This document shows, one piece after another, positions 35,808-45,908 of a DNA stretch of 64,000 nucleotides (its first letter is position 1; each line of letters starts with the position of its first letter). The stretch covers positions 3,162,001 through 3,226,000 of the forward strand of contig NZ_CP046654.1 in assembly GCF_009759685.1 (NCBI RefSeq), given 5' to 3'. The position numbers and the translations under genes were made by a program. The DNA comes from Acinetobacter baumannii. GTDB taxonomy: Bacteria; Pseudomonadota; Gammaproteobacteria; Pseudomonadales; Moraxellaceae. Below the pieces are notes generated by a model. It was not told where the DNA came from. It saw only the letters and a program-made list of their open reading frames with translations, and ran no database searches.

Positions 35808-36398
35808 TTAGATAGTTTCTTTTTTATCTGGTTCTATAAAGACTAAAGGTGAGGTTGGGTCTATATTTCTTTTTTCGGCTTTTTCTCTTAGAAATTGATA
35901 AGTCGGAATATTCATTTTTGCCTGATCACGTAATTTCTTTTTTATATAAAGAACAAGAGCAAAGCAGGTGGTTGCTACGGTTAGCATCATGCCATTCATA
36001 TAGCTCATGATTGAGCTCACGTAACCAATGGTGGTTAAACGATGCATCATTCGCTCAACTTGAGTACTACTTTCTATACCAGTAATCGCCCAACTGCATA
36101 AATGCTCACAATTATTAATAATCAAATGATAATGGTTTTCATGCATACGTGAACGCATACGTCGTACAACAACTTTTCCTCTGTAGCGTGGTGCATCATA
36201 AGAACGTACATGAATTTTTTTGCCATGAGAAAAGGCATCTAGGGAAGTGATTTCAATGGGCCGTTTTTTGATGAAATGTGCGAGGCCTGAATAATGAATA
36301 ACTCGACCTCTCCCAGCATAGATACCATGATGGCTATAGCCGAGATGTTTTACAATAAGATGAGCCCCTAAAGGGTAGCGTTTATTTGTTTGTTGCAT
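35808..36398 (-). CDS. LRAT-domain (NlpC/P60-like) membrane protein
   Basis: Start at ATG 36398 preferred over GTG 36428. The 196-aa protein has a lecithin:retinol acyltransferase-type papain-like fold: H24 in YSHHGIYAG, H35 in RVIHYSG, and catalytic C97 in IINNCEHLCSW. A membrane segment follows near 128-150 (SYMNGMMLTVATTCFALVLYI), so the enzyme is likely tethered by its C-terminal part. Bacterial LRAT proteins are putative acyltransferases or thiol hydrolases with lipid substrates. Substrate unknown. Divergent from the NAGPA-domain gene. Confidence 0.75.
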   Translation of the reverse strand: MQQTNKRYPLGAHLIVKHLGYSHHGIYAGRGRVIHYSGLAHFIKKRPIEITSLDAFSHGKKIHVRSYDAPRYRGKVVVRRMRSRMHENHYHLIINNCEHLCSWAITGIESSTQVERMMHRLTTIGYVSSIMSYMNGMMLTVATTCFALVLYIKKKLRDQAKMNIPTYQFLREKAEKRNIDPTSPLVFIEPDKKETI

Positions 36399-36583
36399 AT
36401 TCACGCTGATCCAATAAAGTTTAATCACTTTTATACAAAGCTGTGACTATTATAACGAATATAGTTGTGTTCTAGTGTATTGATTAGGTGGAATAAGCGA
36501 CTTTCGGGTATATATCACTTCAAACATTTTTATTTAATAAAGTGTCTTTATGAAAATAAAATGACATCTAAGGTTTGGCATTA

Positions 36584-37330
36584 ATGAAAATACTAGTACT
36601 GTGTATCGTGAACTTCATAATCTTTACACAATCCGCTTTAGCACTAGAGTATCGGCAGATTAGAAATACTACTGATGATCAGTTTGAAGTAATTGAAATT
36701 TCTAATTTAGAACAATTACGCTTATTTCTGAAAAATCCGCAAACTGATCAATATTATAAAAGTTTCGACAATATTCAATATCAACTTAAAGCATGTGAAC
36801 AGCTTACTTTTGCGATGAATGGAGGCATGTTCCATTCCGGTTTTTCTCCAGTAGGACTATATATTGAAAACGGACGAGAGAGCCAACCTTTAAATGAAGA
36901 TAAAGGCTGGGGAAACTTCTTTTTGCAGCCTAATGGAGTTCTAGCATGGAATGACAAACAAGCTGTTATATTGACAACTGAACAATACAAAGCAAAAGTT
37001 TTTCAACCCGATTATGCTACGCAGTCCGGCCCTATGTTAGTGATTAATGGCAAAATAAGTCCCTTATTCTTGGCAAATAGCGATTCAAAGAAAATACGTA
37101 ATGGGGTAGGTATAAAAAATAATAAATTGTATTTTGTGATATCTAAAAATAGAGTGAATTTCTATAGTTTTGCTCAGTTCTTCCAAAAAAATCTTGAAGT
37201 CGAGCAAGCTCTATACCTTGACGGTTCTATCTCTAGTTTATATTTGCATAAGAATAATCGAAATGACAAAAAATTTAATATGGGGCCTATTATTGGATGG
37301 GTGGATCAGGCAGATTGTAGACCCAAGTAA
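36584..37330 (+). CDS. Phosphodiester glycosidase (NAGPA) family exported protein
   Basis: ATG 36584 has AAGG nearby and begins a signal peptide (MKILVLCIVNFIIFTQSALA); a TTG nine bases earlier is less likely. The mature domain has TFAMNGGMFHSGFSPVGLYIENG near 70-92, PMLVINGKI near 147, NGVGIKNNKLYFVIS and ALYLDGSISSLYL near 212, all segments of the NAGPA fold. Family members hydrolyse GlcNAc-phosphodiester bonds; bacterial ones act in the periplasm on envelope glycans or their intermediates. 248 aa. The exact substrate is unknown. Confidence 0.82.
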   Translation: MKILVLCIVNFIIFTQSALALEYRQIRNTTDDQFEVIEISNLEQLRLFLKNPQTDQYYKSFDNIQYQLKACEQLTFAMNGGMFHSGFSPVGLYIENGRESQPLNEDKGWGNFFLQPNGVLAWNDKQAVILTTEQYKAKVFQPDYATQSGPMLVINGKISPLFLANSDSKKIRNGVGIKNNKLYFVISKNRVNFYSFAQFFQKNLEVEQALYLDGSISSLYLHKNNRNDKKFNMGPIIGWVDQADCRPK

Positions 37331-37336
37331 AATATA

Positions 37337-37362
37337 AAAAAGCCAGTACAAGACTGGCTTCT
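37337..37362. terminator. Bidirectional terminator
   Basis: AAGCCAGT/ACTGGCTT stem flanked by A and T runs, between convergent genes at 37330 and 37366. Confidence 0.78.
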
Positions 37363-37365
37363 TAA

Positions 37366-37596
37366 TTAATGAATAGATGGTTTTTGAGTGAGTTCATTTA
37401 ACTCTTTTCGGCTATAACCACGGGAAATAAGAACTTTCTTGATTCCCTTAATGACATCTTCATCAGTCGCTTGCGCAAGCGCACTTAGAAGTTGTTCATT
37501 AGTTTTACATGAGCAGTCATTTTCAACACAAGCAGTTTGGTTTTTATGCTCGTTATGCTGTTGATCTGCCAAGAACAGCTTTTGCCAAAAACTCAT
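37366..37596 (-). CDS. Hypothetical cysteine-containing small protein, 76 aa
   Basis: A 76-residue soluble protein with CVENDCSCK in the middle (three closely spaced Cys, possible metal site) and a helical C-terminal part IKGIKKVLISRGYSRKELNEL that resembles a small helical repeat. A GGCTCT-type weak RBS precedes the ATG, and the shared terminator follows. Family not recognised. Confidence 0.55.
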   Translation of the reverse strand: MSFWQKLFLADQQHNEHKNQTACVENDCSCKTNEQLLSALAQATDEDVIKGIKKVLISRGYSRKELNELTQKPSIH

Positions 37597-37844
37597 AGAG
37601 CCTTCATATACAACCTAACATAGCTCGAAATATAGCCAATATAAATTAAAATACAAGACTCTATATGTGATAAATCCACCAGTTGAACTAGAGAATTTTC
37701 GATAGTAATGGTCGAGTTAAACGAAATTATGACGAATAGATGACTTGATATTTTTTTTAAATTTAAATACTTAATTAAAACACCTTGAAAAATAAGGAGA
37801 TATTTAATCTCCTTATAAAATAGGGTTACATTGAAAAATTTTGT

Positions 37845-38930
37845 TTAAATCTTCTCAAGTAAGACACCAGACTCTACATGATGCGTATAAGGGAACTGAT
37901 CAAATAAAGCAAACTTAGTAACGCGATGAGTTTGAGTGAGCGTTTTTAAATTTTCATATAAAGTGTCGGGGTTGCATGAAATGTAGATAATACGTTCAAA
38001 GCTCTGCAATAGTTTTAAAGTTTCATCGTCAATTCCTGCGCGTGGAGGATCAACGAATACTGTATCGAAGTCGTAGCTTTGAATATCAATATCTGCTTCT
38101 TGTAGACGGCGGAATTCACGTTCACCTTGATAGGCTTGAGTGAACTCTTCAGCCGAGAGGCGAGCTACTTGAATATTATCAATTTGGTTCTGTTCGATAT
38201 TCCACTGCGCCGCATAAACTGATGATTTTGCAAGTTCAGTTGCAAGCACTCTTTCAAATTTTAAAGAGAGTGGAAGTGTGAAATTACCATTACCACAATA
38301 AAGTTCTAACAGGTGTTTTTTTGATCCTTCAGCTGCATCACATGCCCATTGCAGCATTTTTTTGCAAACTTGTGCATTAGGCTGCGTAAAGCTACTTTCG
38401 ATTTGTTTGTATTTAAATGAACGGTTTAAAAGTTCAAATTCTTCTACCACAAAGTCATCACCAATAACAATTTTCTGGCCTCGGCTACGACCCATAATTT
38501 TAATATTTAATTTTTCAGCAAGTGCTTTAGCTTCTTGTTCCCATTCCTGATTAAGCTTGCGGTGATAAATCAAGGTAACTAACATTTCTCCGCTTAGAGT
38601 TGCGAGAAAGTCAACTTCAAATAAACGCTGAGAAAGTAAAGAGTTGGCTTTAAGTTCTGCTAAAAGAAGTGGCATTAAGTCATTAATGCTTTTATCTGCA
38701 ATAGGAAACTCATCTATGCGTACAACGGTTTTTTGCTTGCCATCGTCATTACGTTCAAACATGGCATAAAACATATCATTTTCTGTATGCCAGATACGAA
38801 ATTCAGCACGCATACGGAAATGTTGTTCAGGCGATTCAAACACTTCTAATGTAGGCGGTGTAAATTCAGAAAATTGAGTAGTAATGCGATCAATTTTAGC
38901 TTGAAGTTGTTGACGATAAGAAGAAGTCAT
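37845..38930 (-). CDS. trmA: tRNA (uracil-5-)-methyltransferase
   Basis: ATG 38930 gives a 361-aa protein beginning [10 protein letters not shown], matching the family; a TTG nine codons upstream is possible. Motifs are [14 protein letters not shown] (SAM motif I near 211), [10 protein letters not shown] (near 291) and catalytic Cys in [10 protein letters not shown] (near 317). It methylates U54 of tRNA to ribothymidine using SAM. RBS is weak. Single gene with its own intergenic spaces. Confidence 0.95.
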   Translation of the reverse strand: MTSSYRQQLQAKIDRITTQFSEFTPPTLEVFESPEQHFRMRAEFRIWHTENDMFYAMFERNDDGKQKTVVRIDEFPIADKSINDLMPLLLAELKANSLLSQRLFEVDFLATLSGEMLVTLIYHRKLNQEWEQEAKALAEKLNIKIMGRSRGQKIVIGDDFVVEEFELLNRSFKYKQIESSFTQPNAQVCKKMLQWACDAAEGSKKHLLELYCGNGNFTLPLSLKFERVLATELAKSSVYAAQWNIEQNQIDNIQVARLSAEEFTQAYQGEREFRRLQEADIDIQSYDFDTVFVDPPRAGIDDETLKLLQSFERIIYISCNPDTLYENLKTLTQTHRVTKFALFDQFPYTHHVESGVLLEKI

Positions 38931-39033
38931 AGACAAAGAAAATTTAGACAGAATCAAATGGTGAATGGTACCAAAAAATTGAGCTTAAAGGAGCCAATTT
39001 TAGTTAGTTATTCATAAAGAAAAAATACTTACA

Positions 39034-39507
39034 CTAGGAGTGACTTAAAACGCGTTCAATAAAATTAGATTTTACTGCTCTATATTGGTCATGATCTAAG
39101 TAGGTGGACTGTAACTTTAATTGATTATATTCATTAACTAATGTTGGAGAAGCTATAAGCTTATCTCTAAAGGTTAAGAAAAATGTGAATATTGAACCGG
39201 TTACTACAACTTGAAAGGCAACATTATCGTTGTTGAGTGACTCGAGCATGCAAAGCTCATTTGTTCTTAATGTATTTTGCTTTTCTATAAAATTAAGCGT
39301 TTTTAACTGTTCTATTGCAAACTCAAATTGATCGGGTAGAACCTCAATATAAATGTCTAAATCACCTTTTGAGAATGCATTAGGTATTGCAGATGAACCT
39401 ATATGCTCAATTTGGGCAGATGGTAGCAGAGCGGAAATTTGTTTTCGGTATAAGTTAAAAAGCTGAGTGTATCTTTTTTGGTATTGTTCTGGTTCAAAAA
39501 AAATCAT
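39034..39507 (-). CDS. GrpB-family nucleotidyltransferase-fold protein
   Basis: A 157-aa protein of the UPF0157/GrpB family. QIEHIGSSAIPNAFSKGDLDIYIEV (in two halves: IEHIGSSAIPNA and KGDLDIYIEV) is the nucleotidyltransferase GS...DxD-type signature, with later segments TFFLTFRDKL and FIERVL. Family members join GrpB to CoaE-like proteins but enzymatic activity is unclear. Codons similar to neighbours; terminator at 39566 lies upstream of it and belongs to putA. Confidence 0.8.
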   Translation of the reverse strand: MIFFEPEQYQKRYTQLFNLYRKQISALLPSAQIEHIGSSAIPNAFSKGDLDIYIEVLPDQFEFAIEQLKTLNFIEKQNTLRTNELCMLESLNNDNVAFQVVVTGSIFTFFLTFRDKLIASPTLVNEYNQLKLQSTYLDHDQYRAVKSNFIERVLSHS

Positions 39508-39565
39508 TATTAAAAACTCAAATTGATAAAATTTATATATTTAAGAATAGATTATTTTATTAAAC

Positions 39566-39598
39566 AAAAAAGCCCAAATATCGTAATTTGGGCTTTTT
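39566..39598 (-). terminator. Terminator of putA
   Basis: AAAGCCCAAAT and ATTTGGGCTTT hairpin with T runs on both strands, 15 bases after the putA stop. Confidence 0.85.
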
Positions 39599-39612
39599 AG
39601 AAAATTACTTAA

Positions 39613-42600
39613 TTATTCAGACATTGTCATTAAGCTTGCATTACCGCCAGCCGCAGCTGTATTTACGCTAATTGCACGTTCAATTACCAAACGTTCAAGT
39701 GGAATCGACTCATTTGGTTCAACATGAGTAATACCAACAATTGCGCCAGAACGGCTAGCAATTTCTTGCTGTAATGAGAAGATCTCTTCACGGTTGCCGT
39801 GATGTAAAACTGCATCAAAATCATCTGTAGTGATGTTTTTAATGGTAGTAATCGCATCAAGTACATCTTTTGGCAACGTTTGTTTATGTTTTGCCAATAA
39901 TGGACTATTTGGCATTACAGCAGCTTGGCTGCCAACTGCAAAGATTGCAAGTAACTGATGCAATTGATCTTGTTCTGTATCAGCAATTGAAAGAACACGA
40001 TGACGCGGCAAAATAATATATTGGTTACTTTCCCCAGTAGGGCCTTGTAACTCATAAAACTTACCAACACCAAAAGGTTCAATTTCACGGTTTGCTTGTG
40101 GTAAATGTTGTTTCGCCCAGTTTTGTAAGCTTTGATAAACCTCACGGTTAAAGCCTTCAAAAATGGTTTGCTCATTTTTTACCGCAAATGGAGTTGCTAA
40201 TACTTTGTTAGAACAATGCTGCATTAAGCGATACATATAAAGAGGGCCACCCGCTTTAGGGCCTGTACCAGATAAACCTTCACCACCGAATGGTTGTACG
40301 CCAACAACAGCACCAACAATATTACGGTTGATATAAAGGTTACCCACTTCAGCATGTTGAATTACGGTTTGGATGGTTTCATCAATACGGGTATGCAGAC
40401 CCATGGTTAAACCATAACCTTTCGCATTAATTCTTGAGATGAGTTGCTCAAGTTCACCATACTTATAGGTAATGATGTGTAAAACCGGACCAAAAACTTC
40501 ACGTTGTAAGTCATCAAGATTGGGAAGTTCAATTGCTGTTGGCACAACAAAAGTTCCTTTATCTAATTCTGTTTGGCTTGTTGCACCAAACATCAGTTGA
40601 TGTACCGGATAACCCTTCGATTTCATTTTCTGGATGTGCTGGTCAATCGTCTGTTTTGCTTCATTATCAATAACAGGACCAATGTCAGTTTTTAAAATTG
40701 CAGGGTTACCTACGATCAACTGTTGCATTGCACCTTTAAGCATTTTAATAACGGTTGCAGCGCTGTCTTCTTGTACACATAAAATACGTAAAGCAGAGCA
40801 GCGTTGACCTGCGCTATCAAAAGCAGAACTTACAACATCTAATACAACTTGTTCAGTTAAAGCAGATGAGTCAACAATCATTGCATTTTGACCGCCAGTC
40901 TCTGCAATGAGCGGAATAGATTGACCATTTTCAGATAAACGTTTTGCAACGGTCTTCTGTAAAATTTTTGCAACTTCAGTCGAGCCAGTAAACATGATGC
41001 CATCGATACGGCTATCTTGGCTGAGCTGGGCACCTACTGTTTCACCGCGGCCAGGAAGTAGCTGTACAGCACCATGTGGAATACCAGCTTCCCATAAAAT
41101 CTGAACTGCTTGGGCTGCGATCAATGGAGTTTGTTCAGCTGGTTTAGCAATAACACAGTTACCACTGACTAATGCCGCAGCAATTTGACCTGAGAAAATT
41201 GCAAGAGGGAAGTTCCATGGGCTAATACAAAGTACAGTACCTAAAGGCTGAATAACTGTATTTGCAGGAAGATTTTCAACTTGAGTTGCATAGTAACGTA
41301 GGAAATCTACAGCCTCACGAACTTCTGCAATCGCATTGGCATAAGTTTTACCACTTTCACGGCAAAGTAATACCATCAACTCTTGAATACGGCTTTCCAT
41401 GAGGTCAGCTGCGCGTTTTAAGTATTGAGCGCGTTGATCCTTAGGCGTATTTGACCATTCTGATTGGGTTTGTTCAGCTGCAGTAAGAGCGATTTCGACA
41501 TGCTTAAGATCAGCTTCTTGTACATAACCAACAATTTCATCATTTTGTGCTGGGTTTGTAATTGCAACAGAATGACCTTGTTCTAAAGAATCAGTATTAG
41601 CCAACAACGGATGGCTTTGCCAAATACGATTACGTAATTCTTGAGCTGTGCTATCTAAAGCTGCAAGTGGGGTGTCATTTGCTAAGTCATAACCTTTAGA
41701 GTTTTTACGAAGCGTTCCGTACATATCTAAAGGTAGTGGAATTGATGGATGTTTTAAACCAACTGAACCTTCAAGCTTAGCTGCATTACGAATATCATAA
41801 ATTGGAGACTGGATAAGATCTTCAACTTTAAGTGTTTTATCGGCAATACGGTTAACAAATGAAGTATTCGCGCCATTTTCAAGTAAACGACGGACTAAAT
41901 AAGCTAACAATGTTTCGTGGTTACCAACCGGAGCATAAATACGGCATGGCACGCCTAATTTATTTTGCTCACGTGGACCAACAACTTGTTCATAAAGCGG
42001 CTCGCCCATACCATGTAAGCATTGGAACTCATATTGACCAGCGTAATATTTGCTTGGGTCTGCTAAATGATAGATCGTTGCTAAAGTTTGAGCATTATGC
42101 GTCGCAAATTGCGGATAAATAAATTCTGGTGCTGCAAGTAATTTTTTAGCACAAGCGATATAAGACAAGTCAGTATGAACTTTACGTGTAAAGACAGGGT
42201 AGTCATCCATACCTTCGATTTGTGCTTTCTTAATTTCGCTATCCCAATATGCGCCTTTTACAAGACGGATCATCAGACGCTTTTGGCTACGCTTAGCAAG
42301 GTCAATAATATAATCAACCACAAAGAAGCAACGTTTTTGATAAGCTTGAATTACGAAACCAATGCCTTTCCAGTTAGCAAGTTCTGGCTCAAAACAAAGA
42401 CGCTCAAGTAACTCAAGAGAAATTTCTAAACGCTCTGATTCTTCTGCATCGATATTTAAACCAATATTGTACTGTTTAGCTAAACGAGCGAGTTCAAATA
42501 CTTTGCCGTAGAGTTCTTTGTGAACACGTTCAATTTGCGCACGTTGGTAACGTGGATGTAAAGCTGAAAGCTTAATTGAGATACCAGGGCCATCATATAC

Positions 42601-43365
42601 GCCTTTACCATTAGACGCTTTACCAATTGCATGAATGGCTTGTGTGTAATCATTAAAGTAACGTTCAGCATCATGGTCGGTTAAGGCAGCTTCACCTAAC
42701 ATGTCATAAGAATAGCGGAAACCTTTATCCTCAAGTACTTTTGCATGGTCGACAGCTTCTTCGATGGTTTCACCAGTCACAAACTGTTCACCCATCATAC
42801 GCATTGCAACGTCAACTGCTTTACGAATAATGCCACGGCCACTACGTGCTAAAAGTCCAGTAAGTACACTTGAAAGACTGGTTTGCTTTGGTGTTTCCAT
42901 AAGCTTACCAGTTAACATGAGACCCCATGCAGCAGCATTCACAAACATTAAGCTGCTTTGGCCAACATGTTCTTTCCAGTTACCTTGATTGATTTTATCG
43001 CGAATGAGCAAATCACGTGTTGCTGTGTCTGGAATACGAAGCAAAGCTTCAGCAAGACACATGAGCGCCACGCCTTCTTGTGAAGAAAGAGAAAATTCTT
43101 GTAATAACCCTTGAACAATACCTGCTTTACCTGAAGAAGTCTTACGTTCACGTAAATTATGGGCAAGGTTAAATGCAAGGTCATAAATTTTATGATCTAA
43201 ATCATCAGATACCGCAGCAGCTTGTAATAGCTCTTCTACAGCTTCAGGTTCGGCACGTCGCCAAGCTGTATTAATGCGTTGTTCAAACTCACTTTTATCG
43301 TTGAATTCGGTGATATAGCCTTGGTGAGATTTATCCATTTGATGAAAAGTATCCATTGTGTTCAT
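39613..43365 (-). CDS. putA: Bifunctional proline dehydrogenase / P5C dehydrogenase
   Basis: ATG 43365 has GCGGA at good spacing; a TTG at 43380 is also in frame. The 1250-aa protein oxidises proline to glutamate. PRODH TIM barrel lies about 170-520 (LMIRLVKGAYWD with FAD contacts), and P5C dehydrogenase about 600-1070 (ISPWNFPLAIFSGQ, catalytic Glu in ETGGQNAMI, catalytic Cys in SAGQRCSALRI). A C-terminal domain follows. The N-terminal ribbon-helix-helix DNA-binding segment of the E. coli trifunctional form is not visible, so it should not be self-repressing. The divergent Lrp gene fits as regulator. Confidence 0.96.
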   Translation of the reverse strand: MNTMDTFHQMDKSHQGYITEFNDKSEFEQRINTAWRRAEPEAVEELLQAAAVSDDLDHKIYDLAFNLAHNLRERKTSSGKAGIVQGLLQEFSLSSQEGVALMCLAEALLRIPDTATRDLLIRDKINQGNWKEHVGQSSLMFVNAAAWGLMLTGKLMETPKQTSLSSVLTGLLARSGRGIIRKAVDVAMRMMGEQFVTGETIEEAVDHAKVLEDKGFRYSYDMLGEAALTDHDAERYFNDYTQAIHAIGKASNGKGVYDGPGISIKLSALHPRYQRAQIERVHKELYGKVFELARLAKQYNIGLNIDAEESERLEISLELLERLCFEPELANWKGIGFVIQAYQKRCFFVVDYIIDLAKRSQKRLMIRLVKGAYWDSEIKKAQIEGMDDYPVFTRKVHTDLSYIACAKKLLAAPEFIYPQFATHNAQTLATIYHLADPSKYYAGQYEFQCLHGMGEPLYEQVVGPREQNKLGVPCRIYAPVGNHETLLAYLVRRLLENGANTSFVNRIADKTLKVEDLIQSPIYDIRNAAKLEGSVGLKHPSIPLPLDMYGTLRKNSKGYDLANDTPLAALDSTAQELRNRIWQSHPLLANTDSLEQGHSVAITNPAQNDEIVGYVQEADLKHVEIALTAAEQTQSEWSNTPKDQRAQYLKRAADLMESRIQELMVLLCRESGKTYANAIAEVREAVDFLRYYATQVENLPANTVIQPLGTVLCISPWNFPLAIFSGQIAAALVSGNCVIAKPAEQTPLIAAQAVQILWEAGIPHGAVQLLPGRGETVGAQLSQDSRIDGIMFTGSTEVAKILQKTVAKRLSENGQSIPLIAETGGQNAMIVDSSALTEQVVLDVVSSAFDSAGQRCSALRILCVQEDSAATVIKMLKGAMQQLIVGNPAILKTDIGPVIDNEAKQTIDQHIQKMKSKGYPVHQLMFGATSQTELDKGTFVVPTAIELPNLDDLQREVFGPVLHIITYKYGELEQLISRINAKGYGLTMGLHTRIDETIQTVIQHAEVGNLYINRNIVGAVVGVQPFGGEGLSGTGPKAGGPLYMYRLMQHCSNKVLATPFAVKNEQTIFEGFNREVYQSLQNWAKQHLPQANREIEPFGVGKFYELQGPTGESNQYIILPRHRVLSIADTEQDQLHQLLAIFAVGSQAAVMPNSPLLAKHKQTLPKDVLDAITTIKNITTDDFDAVLHHGNREEIFSLQQEIASRSGAIVGITHVEPNESIPLERLVIERAISVNTAAAGGNASLMTMSE

Positions 43366-43489
43366 ATCTATTTCCGCCAACCAGCTCTCGTAAACTCATC
43401 TTGAGTAGAGAGGTTTAGATAATTTATCATTACAGAAGAAACACCGAATAACTCACTATATTTTGCCCATTTTTTAGAGGAAAATTCAG

Positions 43490-43978
43490 ATGAATGGCCC
43501 ATTATTAAGCCTTGATCGTACTGATTTAAAAATTTTGGATATTCTTCAAACAGATGGGCGTATTTCCAACAGCAAATTAGCTGAACTCGTCAATTTGTCT
43601 CCAACAGCAGTTATGGCACGAGTGCAGAAGCTCACCAAAGATGAATTCATCTTAGGTTATGAAGCTAAATTAAATCCGGTTAAGTTAAATGCAAATTTTT
43701 TGGTTTTTGTCGAAGTCTTACTTGATAAAACCACACCCAATGTTTTAGATGAGTTTATTGATGCAGTCGTGCACTATCCAGAAATCGTTGAATGCCATAT
43801 GGTCAGTGGGGGATTTGATTTTTTAATTAAATTACGCAGTGGAAGTATGGAGGAGTTTCGACGTATCGCAGGGCAAGTGCTATGGCAATTACCCGGTGTA
43901 AAAGAGACTCGTAGTTATCCCGTGATGCAAGTTGTGAAAGATAGTTCAAAAATTAAAATCAAAACTAAAAATAAATAA
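43490..43978 (+). CDS. Lrp/AsnC-family activator, probable proline-utilisation regulator
   Basis: A 162-aa Lrp-family protein: N-terminal helix-turn-helix 8-60 (LDRTDLKILDILQTDGRISNSKLAELVNLSPTAV in pieces) and C-terminal RAM ligand domain about 75-150 (VECHMVSGGFDFLIKL). A GAGG RBS precedes the ATG. It is divergent from putA across 124 bp and convergent with putP across a shared terminator. This layout resembles PutR, the proline-responsive Lrp activator of putA in other proteobacteria. Ligand and target are inferred. Confidence 0.85.
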   Translation: MNGPLLSLDRTDLKILDILQTDGRISNSKLAELVNLSPTAVMARVQKLTKDEFILGYEAKLNPVKLNANFLVFVEVLLDKTTPNVLDEFIDAVVHYPEIVECHMVSGGFDFLIKLRSGSMEEFRRIAGQVLWQLPGVKETRSYPVMQVVKDSSKIKIKTKNK

Positions 43979-44004
43979 AGGAGCCGAAGCCCCTTTATTT
44001 ATTT
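43969..44004. terminator. Bidirectional terminator between regulator and putP
   Basis: Perfect 13-bp arms AAATAAATAAAGG (43969-43981) and CCTTTATTTATTT (43992-44004) overlap the regulator's stop codon region and serve both convergent genes. Confidence 0.8.
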
Positions 44005-44011
44005 CAATGAG

Positions 44012-45502
44012 TTATGTACTTTCTTTATAGAGTTTATCTGCTTGCTCAAAGCGACCAGTCACATCAGAGTTTGGCGCTTTGCTGATCAAGCTTACTACGA
44101 TGATACTGATAAATGCACAGATAAAGCCTGGAATAATTTCGTAAACCCCAGTGCTTGCGAAAAGGTTTTTCCAACCGATTACAACAACAGCACCTACGAT
44201 CATACCTGCTAAAGCGCCTTCTAAAGTCATACGTTTCCAGAACAATGACAAGATGATTAATGGTCCAAATGCAGCACCAAAACCAGCCCAAGCATAAGCA
44301 ACAAGGCCAAGAACTTTACTGTCAGGGTTACCCGCAAGCACAATTGCTAGAACGGCAATTGCAAGAACCATGATACGCCCAACCCATACAAGCTCTTTTT
44401 GAGATGCATTTTTACGAATGAAGCCTTTGTACAAATCTTCAGTTAGTGCACTTGAACATACCAAAAGCTGACAGCTTAATGTACTCATAACCGCAGCTAA
44501 AATAGCAGCTAGAATGATACCGACAATCCACGGATTGAATAAAATTTTAGTCAATTCCATAAATACAGTTTCAGGGTTTTTGCTTACTACACCTGCAAGT
44601 TCAGGGTGTTGCTGGAAGTAAGCAATACCAAAGAAACCGGCACCGACGGCACCCACTAAACATAAAATCATCCAGGTCATGCCAATACGGCGAGCAGCAG
44701 GAATTGATTTTACAGAGTCAGCAGCCATGAAACGTACAAGGATATGCGGTTGGCCAAAATAGCCTAAGCCCCAAGCCATGGAAGATAAAACGGCCACCAC
44801 ACTTAAATCAGAAATGATGTTAAATGCATGTGGACGAGCAGTTTCAATAAGCGTCACAAACTGAGTTGTGTCACCAATTGCAAGGTAAGTCACGATTGGG
44901 GTGAGCAAGAGGGCAAAAATCATTAAGCCCGCTTGGAAAGTATCAGTCCAGCTAATTGCTAAGAAACCACCAATACAAACATAACTGATTGTTGCAATAG
45001 CACTTAACCAGATTGCGGTGGTATATGACATACCGAATAAATTTTCAAATAAACGGGCACCAGCTACCATGCCTGAAGCACAGTAAATAGCGAAGAAAAC
45101 CAAGATAATAACAGCAGAGAAAATACGAAGTATCTTTTTCTGGTCATCAAATCGACTTGTAAAATAGTCTGGCAGAGTGAGTGCATTATTTTGGATTTCA
45201 GTATGAACGCGTAATCGACCAGCAACCAGTAACCAGTTAAGCCAAGCACCGATAATTAGACCAATTGCAATCCACGCTTCAGATAAACCAGAAAGATAAA
45301 TCGCTCCTGGTAAGCCCATGAGTAACCAACCACTCATGTCCGATGCGCCTGCGGATAATGCAGTAACGAAACTGCCTAAACTACGACCACCAAGAATATA
45401 ATCAGAGAAGTCGCTTGTAGCACGGTAGGCAAATAAGCCGATAAGTACCATTGCTACGATGTACACCATAAACATGATGAGGGTGGGATCAAAATAACTC
45501 AT
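44012..45502 (-). CDS. putP: Sodium/proline symporter
   Basis: A 496-aa SSS-family transporter with 13 hydrophobic helices. ILGGRSLGSFVTALSAGASDMSGWLLMGLPGAIY (in pieces) carries the Na+ site residues, and SWTDTFQAGLMIFALLLTPI with WGLGYFGQPHILVRFMAADS is the proline-binding region of the PutP group. It supplies PutA with proline. Separate promoter on the same strand as putA, with the regulator gene between them on the other strand. Confidence 0.95.
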   Translation of the reverse strand: MSYFDPTLIMFMVYIVAMVLIGLFAYRATSDFSDYILGGRSLGSFVTALSAGASDMSGWLLMGLPGAIYLSGLSEAWIAIGLIIGAWLNWLLVAGRLRVHTEIQNNALTLPDYFTSRFDDQKKILRIFSAVIILVFFAIYCASGMVAGARLFENLFGMSYTTAIWLSAIATISYVCIGGFLAISWTDTFQAGLMIFALLLTPIVTYLAIGDTTQFVTLIETARPHAFNIISDLSVVAVLSSMAWGLGYFGQPHILVRFMAADSVKSIPAARRIGMTWMILCLVGAVGAGFFGIAYFQQHPELAGVVSKNPETVFMELTKILFNPWIVGIILAAILAAVMSTLSCQLLVCSSALTEDLYKGFIRKNASQKELVWVGRIMVLAIAVLAIVLAGNPDSKVLGLVAYAWAGFGAAFGPLIILSLFWKRMTLEGALAGMIVGAVVVIGWKNLFASTGVYEIIPGFICAFISIIVVSLISKAPNSDVTGRFEQADKLYKEST

Positions 45503-45908
45503 AATGGATGTGTGTCCTTATATCCATAATCCGTGATTGTAACCTAATCCAGGTCGCTGTTTTCTTGTACGGCATTTCAAGAGGTTGAGATTCAACCATA
45601 AAAGAATTTTTTGCTCTGTTATCTTTGTGATGTATTTTATGTATCTTTGTGTAAACAAGTGTAACTTTGATTACATGTTATATTTAGTTTAATAAAATCA
45701 ATTAATTATCAATTTAAAAATAATATCAAAACTTATTAAAAAACTAATAATATAAAAAACTAAGAGCTAAATTCAGTTTTTTAGTTACAAAAATAGTAAT
45801 GACAGGGTGCCTTTTAAGAAAAGTTATTATTTAGATGAATAATTTCTCATCAATTTTACGCAAAAAAATGGTTTTAATAAGAAAAAAAGAATATCAAAAG
45901 AGGAAATA
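45503..45908. promoter_or_regulatory. putP upstream region
   Basis: 406 bp between putP and the sirtuin gene, AT-rich. It must contain the putP promoter. No hairpin terminator for the sirtuin gene, no small ORF with RBS and no repeat were recognised. Confidence 0.4.
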
